The position numbers and the translations under genes are program-made. Below are positions 6,682 to 7,946 of a stretch of DNA of 7,946 nt, piece after piece. This DNA comes from Methanobacteriaceae archaeon UBA349 (GTDB lineage Archaea; Methanobacteriota; Methanobacteria; Methanobacteriales; Methanobacteriaceae). The notes under the pieces are model-generated. The model had not been told where the DNA came from. It made no database searches and was given only the letters and a program-made list of their open reading frames with translations. The DNA is taken from NCBI GenBank assembly GCA_002509745.1, contig DAWK01000155.1, positions 1-7,946 of the forward strand, in the 5' to 3' direction. Numbering within the stretch: position 1 is the first letter of the stretch; every line of letters begins with the position of its first letter.

Positions 6682-7689
6682 TTATTTATTTCCATACATT
6701 TTCTCATAATAATCCTGATATTCTCCACTTTTAACTTTCTTTATCCAGTCTAAGTTATCTAAATACCATTGAATGGTTTCTGAAATACCTGTTTCAAAAG
6801 TGTATTTTGGCATCCACCCTAATTCAGTTTGTATCTTACTGGAATCAATGGCATATCTTCTATCATGACCTAAACGATCTTTTACATATTTAATTAAAGA
6901 TTCTGGTTTGTCAAGGTTTTTAATAATTAATTTAACAATCTCTATGTTGGTTTTTTCATTATTTCCACCAATATTATAAACTTCTCCAAGATTTCCTTTA
7001 TGAAGAACAAGGTCTATGGCTGTGCAGTGGTCATATACATGCAACCAATCCCTGACATTTAAACCATCTCCATAAACCGGTAGTTCTTTGTCTTCAAGAG
7101 CATTAGAAATTATCAATGGAATTAATTTTTCAGGGAATTGGTAAGGCCCATAATTATTAGAACATCTGGTGATGTTCATGGGCAAGCCAAAAGTTTCGTG
7201 ATATGCCCTAACCATCAGATCCGCACCTGCTTTACTGGCAGAATAAGGACTATTTGCAGCAAGAAGAGTGTCTTCTTTAAAATACCCATCTTCTCCTAAA
7301 GAACCATAAACTTCGTCGGTAGAAATTTGTAAAAATTTTTTCACCCCGTATCCTTTAGCAGCATCTAAAAGAACTTGAGTACCTAATATGTTAGATTTAA
7401 TAAATATTTCTGGATTTTCTATACTTCGATCTACATGAGATTCAGCAGCAAAATTTATAATGTAATCCACATCTGAAACAATTTCATGGATTAGTTTTTT
7501 ATCATTAATATTCCCTTTAATAAAATTGTAATTTGGGTTATCTTCAATTCCACTTAGATTTTCTAAGTTCCCACAATATGTAAGAGCATCTAAATTAATT
7601 ATTTCGTAATCAAGATAACTATTTAACATGTATCTAACGAAATTGGCCCCAATAAATCCAGCTCCGCCAGTAACAAGTATTTTTGTCAT
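6682..7689 (-). CDS. rmlB: dTDP-glucose 4,6-dehydratase
   Basis: Converts dTDP-glucose to dTDP-4-keto-6-deoxyglucose using tightly bound NAD+, the branch point for dTDP-rhamnose and other deoxysugars of surface glycans. The 335-residue length fits the RmlB/RfbB group of extended short-chain dehydrogenases. The NAD-binding GGAGFIG is at residues 8-14. NLDALTYCGNLENL (32-45) is a signature of dTDP-sugar rather than UDP-sugar enzymes. AAESHVDRSI spans 81-90. The catalytic set is visible: T124-D125-E126, then Y149 and K153 in SPYSASK. RCSNNYGPYQFPEKLIP follows, for substrate binding. The ATG at 7689 has a GGAG site eight bases upstream and is the natural first codon. It is the first gene after a 257-base leader, so it likely opens the operon. 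No rmlA, rmlC or rmlD is in the window, so which final sugar is made cannot be said. Confidence 0.94.
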   Translation of the reverse strand: MTKILVTGGAGFIGANFVRYMLNSYLDYEIINLDALTYCGNLENLSGIEDNPNYNFIKGNINDKKLIHEIVSDVDYIINFAAESHVDRSIENPEIFIKSNILGTQVLLDAAKGYGVKKFLQISTDEVYGSLGEDGYFKEDTLLAANSPYSASKAGADLMVRAYHETFGLPMNITRCSNNYGPYQFPEKLIPLIISNALEDKELPVYGDGLNVRDWLHVYDHCTAIDLVLHKGNLGEVYNIGGNNEKTNIEIVKLIIKNLDKPESLIKYVKDRLGHDRRYAIDSSKIQTELGWMPKYTFETGISETIQWYLDNLDWIKKVKSGEYQDYYEKMYGNK

Positions 7690-7776
7690 TTATTGAACTC
7701 CTTTATTATTAATCATCTTTAAATTAAACTTTATTTTCTTCCAGATAATCATATAGATTAATTCATCATGGCATGG

Positions 7777-7788
7777 AATATAATATAA
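7777..7788 (-). promoter_or_regulatory. Candidate archaeal TATA box for the cluster
   Basis: On the minus strand an alternating TTATATTATATT stretch, preceded by GATAAA, would place transcription start roughly 25 bases downstream, near 7757, giving a leader of about 65-70 bases. A second TATA-like site (AATCTATATG, 7750-7759) closer to the gene is an alternative. In a region this AT-rich such matches arise easily by chance, and the call assumes an archaeal host. Confidence 0.3.
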
Positions 7789-7825
7789 TTTATCAACATA
7801 ATTATTAATTAAAATAGGTTAATTA

Positions 7826-7863
7826 TTCTATTTTTTGTTAACTTAATAATTTTCTATTTTTTG
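7826..7863. repeat. Direct repeat of a 12-mer upstream of the promoter region
   Basis: TTCTATTTTTTG occurs exactly at 7826-7837 and 7852-7863, 26 bases apart. A ten-base version, TCTATTTTTT, recurs at 7888-7897. Seen on the minus strand these are A-tracts followed by TAGA, ahead of the candidate TATA box. They could be binding sites, bent DNA or chance in an AT-rich spacer. Confidence 0.45.
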
Positions 7864-7925
7864 AGGTTTTGTATTATTTATCAGATATCTATTTTTTAAA
7901 AATTGTTTATTTCAACTGTTATTTT

Positions 7926-7946
7926 GAGGCTGTCTCATAATTAAGT
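7926..7946 (+). mobile_element. Possible terminal inverted repeat of an insertion sequence at the window edge
   Basis: GAGGCTGTCTCATAA stands out from the surrounding AT-rich spacer by its base composition. It resembles the ends (…TGAGACAGCCTC) that I recall for several transposon families. It also contains a short inverted repeat, TGAG then five bases then CTCA (7925-7937). The body of any element, the other end and a target duplication would lie beyond 7946, so this is a tentative call. Confidence 0.3.

Larger units (their letters stand above)
7690..7946. other. AT-rich leader region upstream of rmlB, no gene seen
   Basis: I see no coding region here on either strand. It holds the rmlB Shine-Dalgarno (7698-7701), two TATA-like stretches, three copies of TCTATTTTTT, and a sequence at the right edge that may be an insertion-sequence end. 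It is the likely control region of the cluster. Confidence 0.7.

Noticed and set aside
1..7946. tRNA, rRNA or riboswitch genes
   Set aside because: No cloverleaf, GC-rich structured segment or known aptamer core was seen in the gaps, which are short and strongly AT-rich.

Overview
This AT-rich window carries one compact cell-surface polysaccharide cluster. All six complete genes and one partial gene lie on the minus strand, so transcription runs from the right edge to the left. The proteins, the strong Shine-Dalgarno sites of the GGAG/AGGTGAT type and the low GC look to me most like a mesophilic methanogenic archaeon (Methanobacterium or Methanobrevibacter type). This rests on remembered protein resemblance and base composition only, so a low-GC bacterium is not excluded.

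Layout in transcription order: a 257-base AT-rich leader (7690-7946) holds candidate TATA boxes, a repeated 12-mer and, at the very edge, what may be the end of an insertion sequence. It is followed by dTDP-glucose 4,6-dehydratase (6682-7689), a SAM methyltransferase with a long C-terminal coiled coil built on perfect 21-bp DNA repeats (5572-6600), a WbsX/GH99-like protein (4111-5499), a two-domain glycosyltransferase fusion (2250-4109), UDP-glucose 6-dehydrogenase (907-2226), the ABC-2 polysaccharide exporter permease Wzm (98-895), and the first 22 codons of its ATPase Wzt (1-67). The last five genes are separated by only 1 to 30 bases. The gaps either side of the methyltransferase gene are larger, at 72 to 81 bases.

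How the genes fit together: RmlB and Ugd supply activated sugar precursors (dTDP-4-keto-6-deoxyglucose and UDP-glucuronate). The GT2/GT1-like fusion and probably the WbsX protein build the glycan on the cytoplasmic side. Wzm/Wzt exports the finished chain. In the bacterial version of this ABC-dependent pathway, chain length can be set by a terminating methyltransferase whose coiled coil acts as a ruler (E. coli WbdD).

The most interesting candidate in the window is therefore the methyltransferase-coiled-coil protein. It has the right architecture and context for a capping and length-control enzyme. Its coil also contains three identical 21-bp (seven-codon, one-heptad) units plus a 15-bp partial unit, an arrangement that could lengthen or shorten the coil in frame by replication slippage. 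This functional role is inference, not something the sequence proves.
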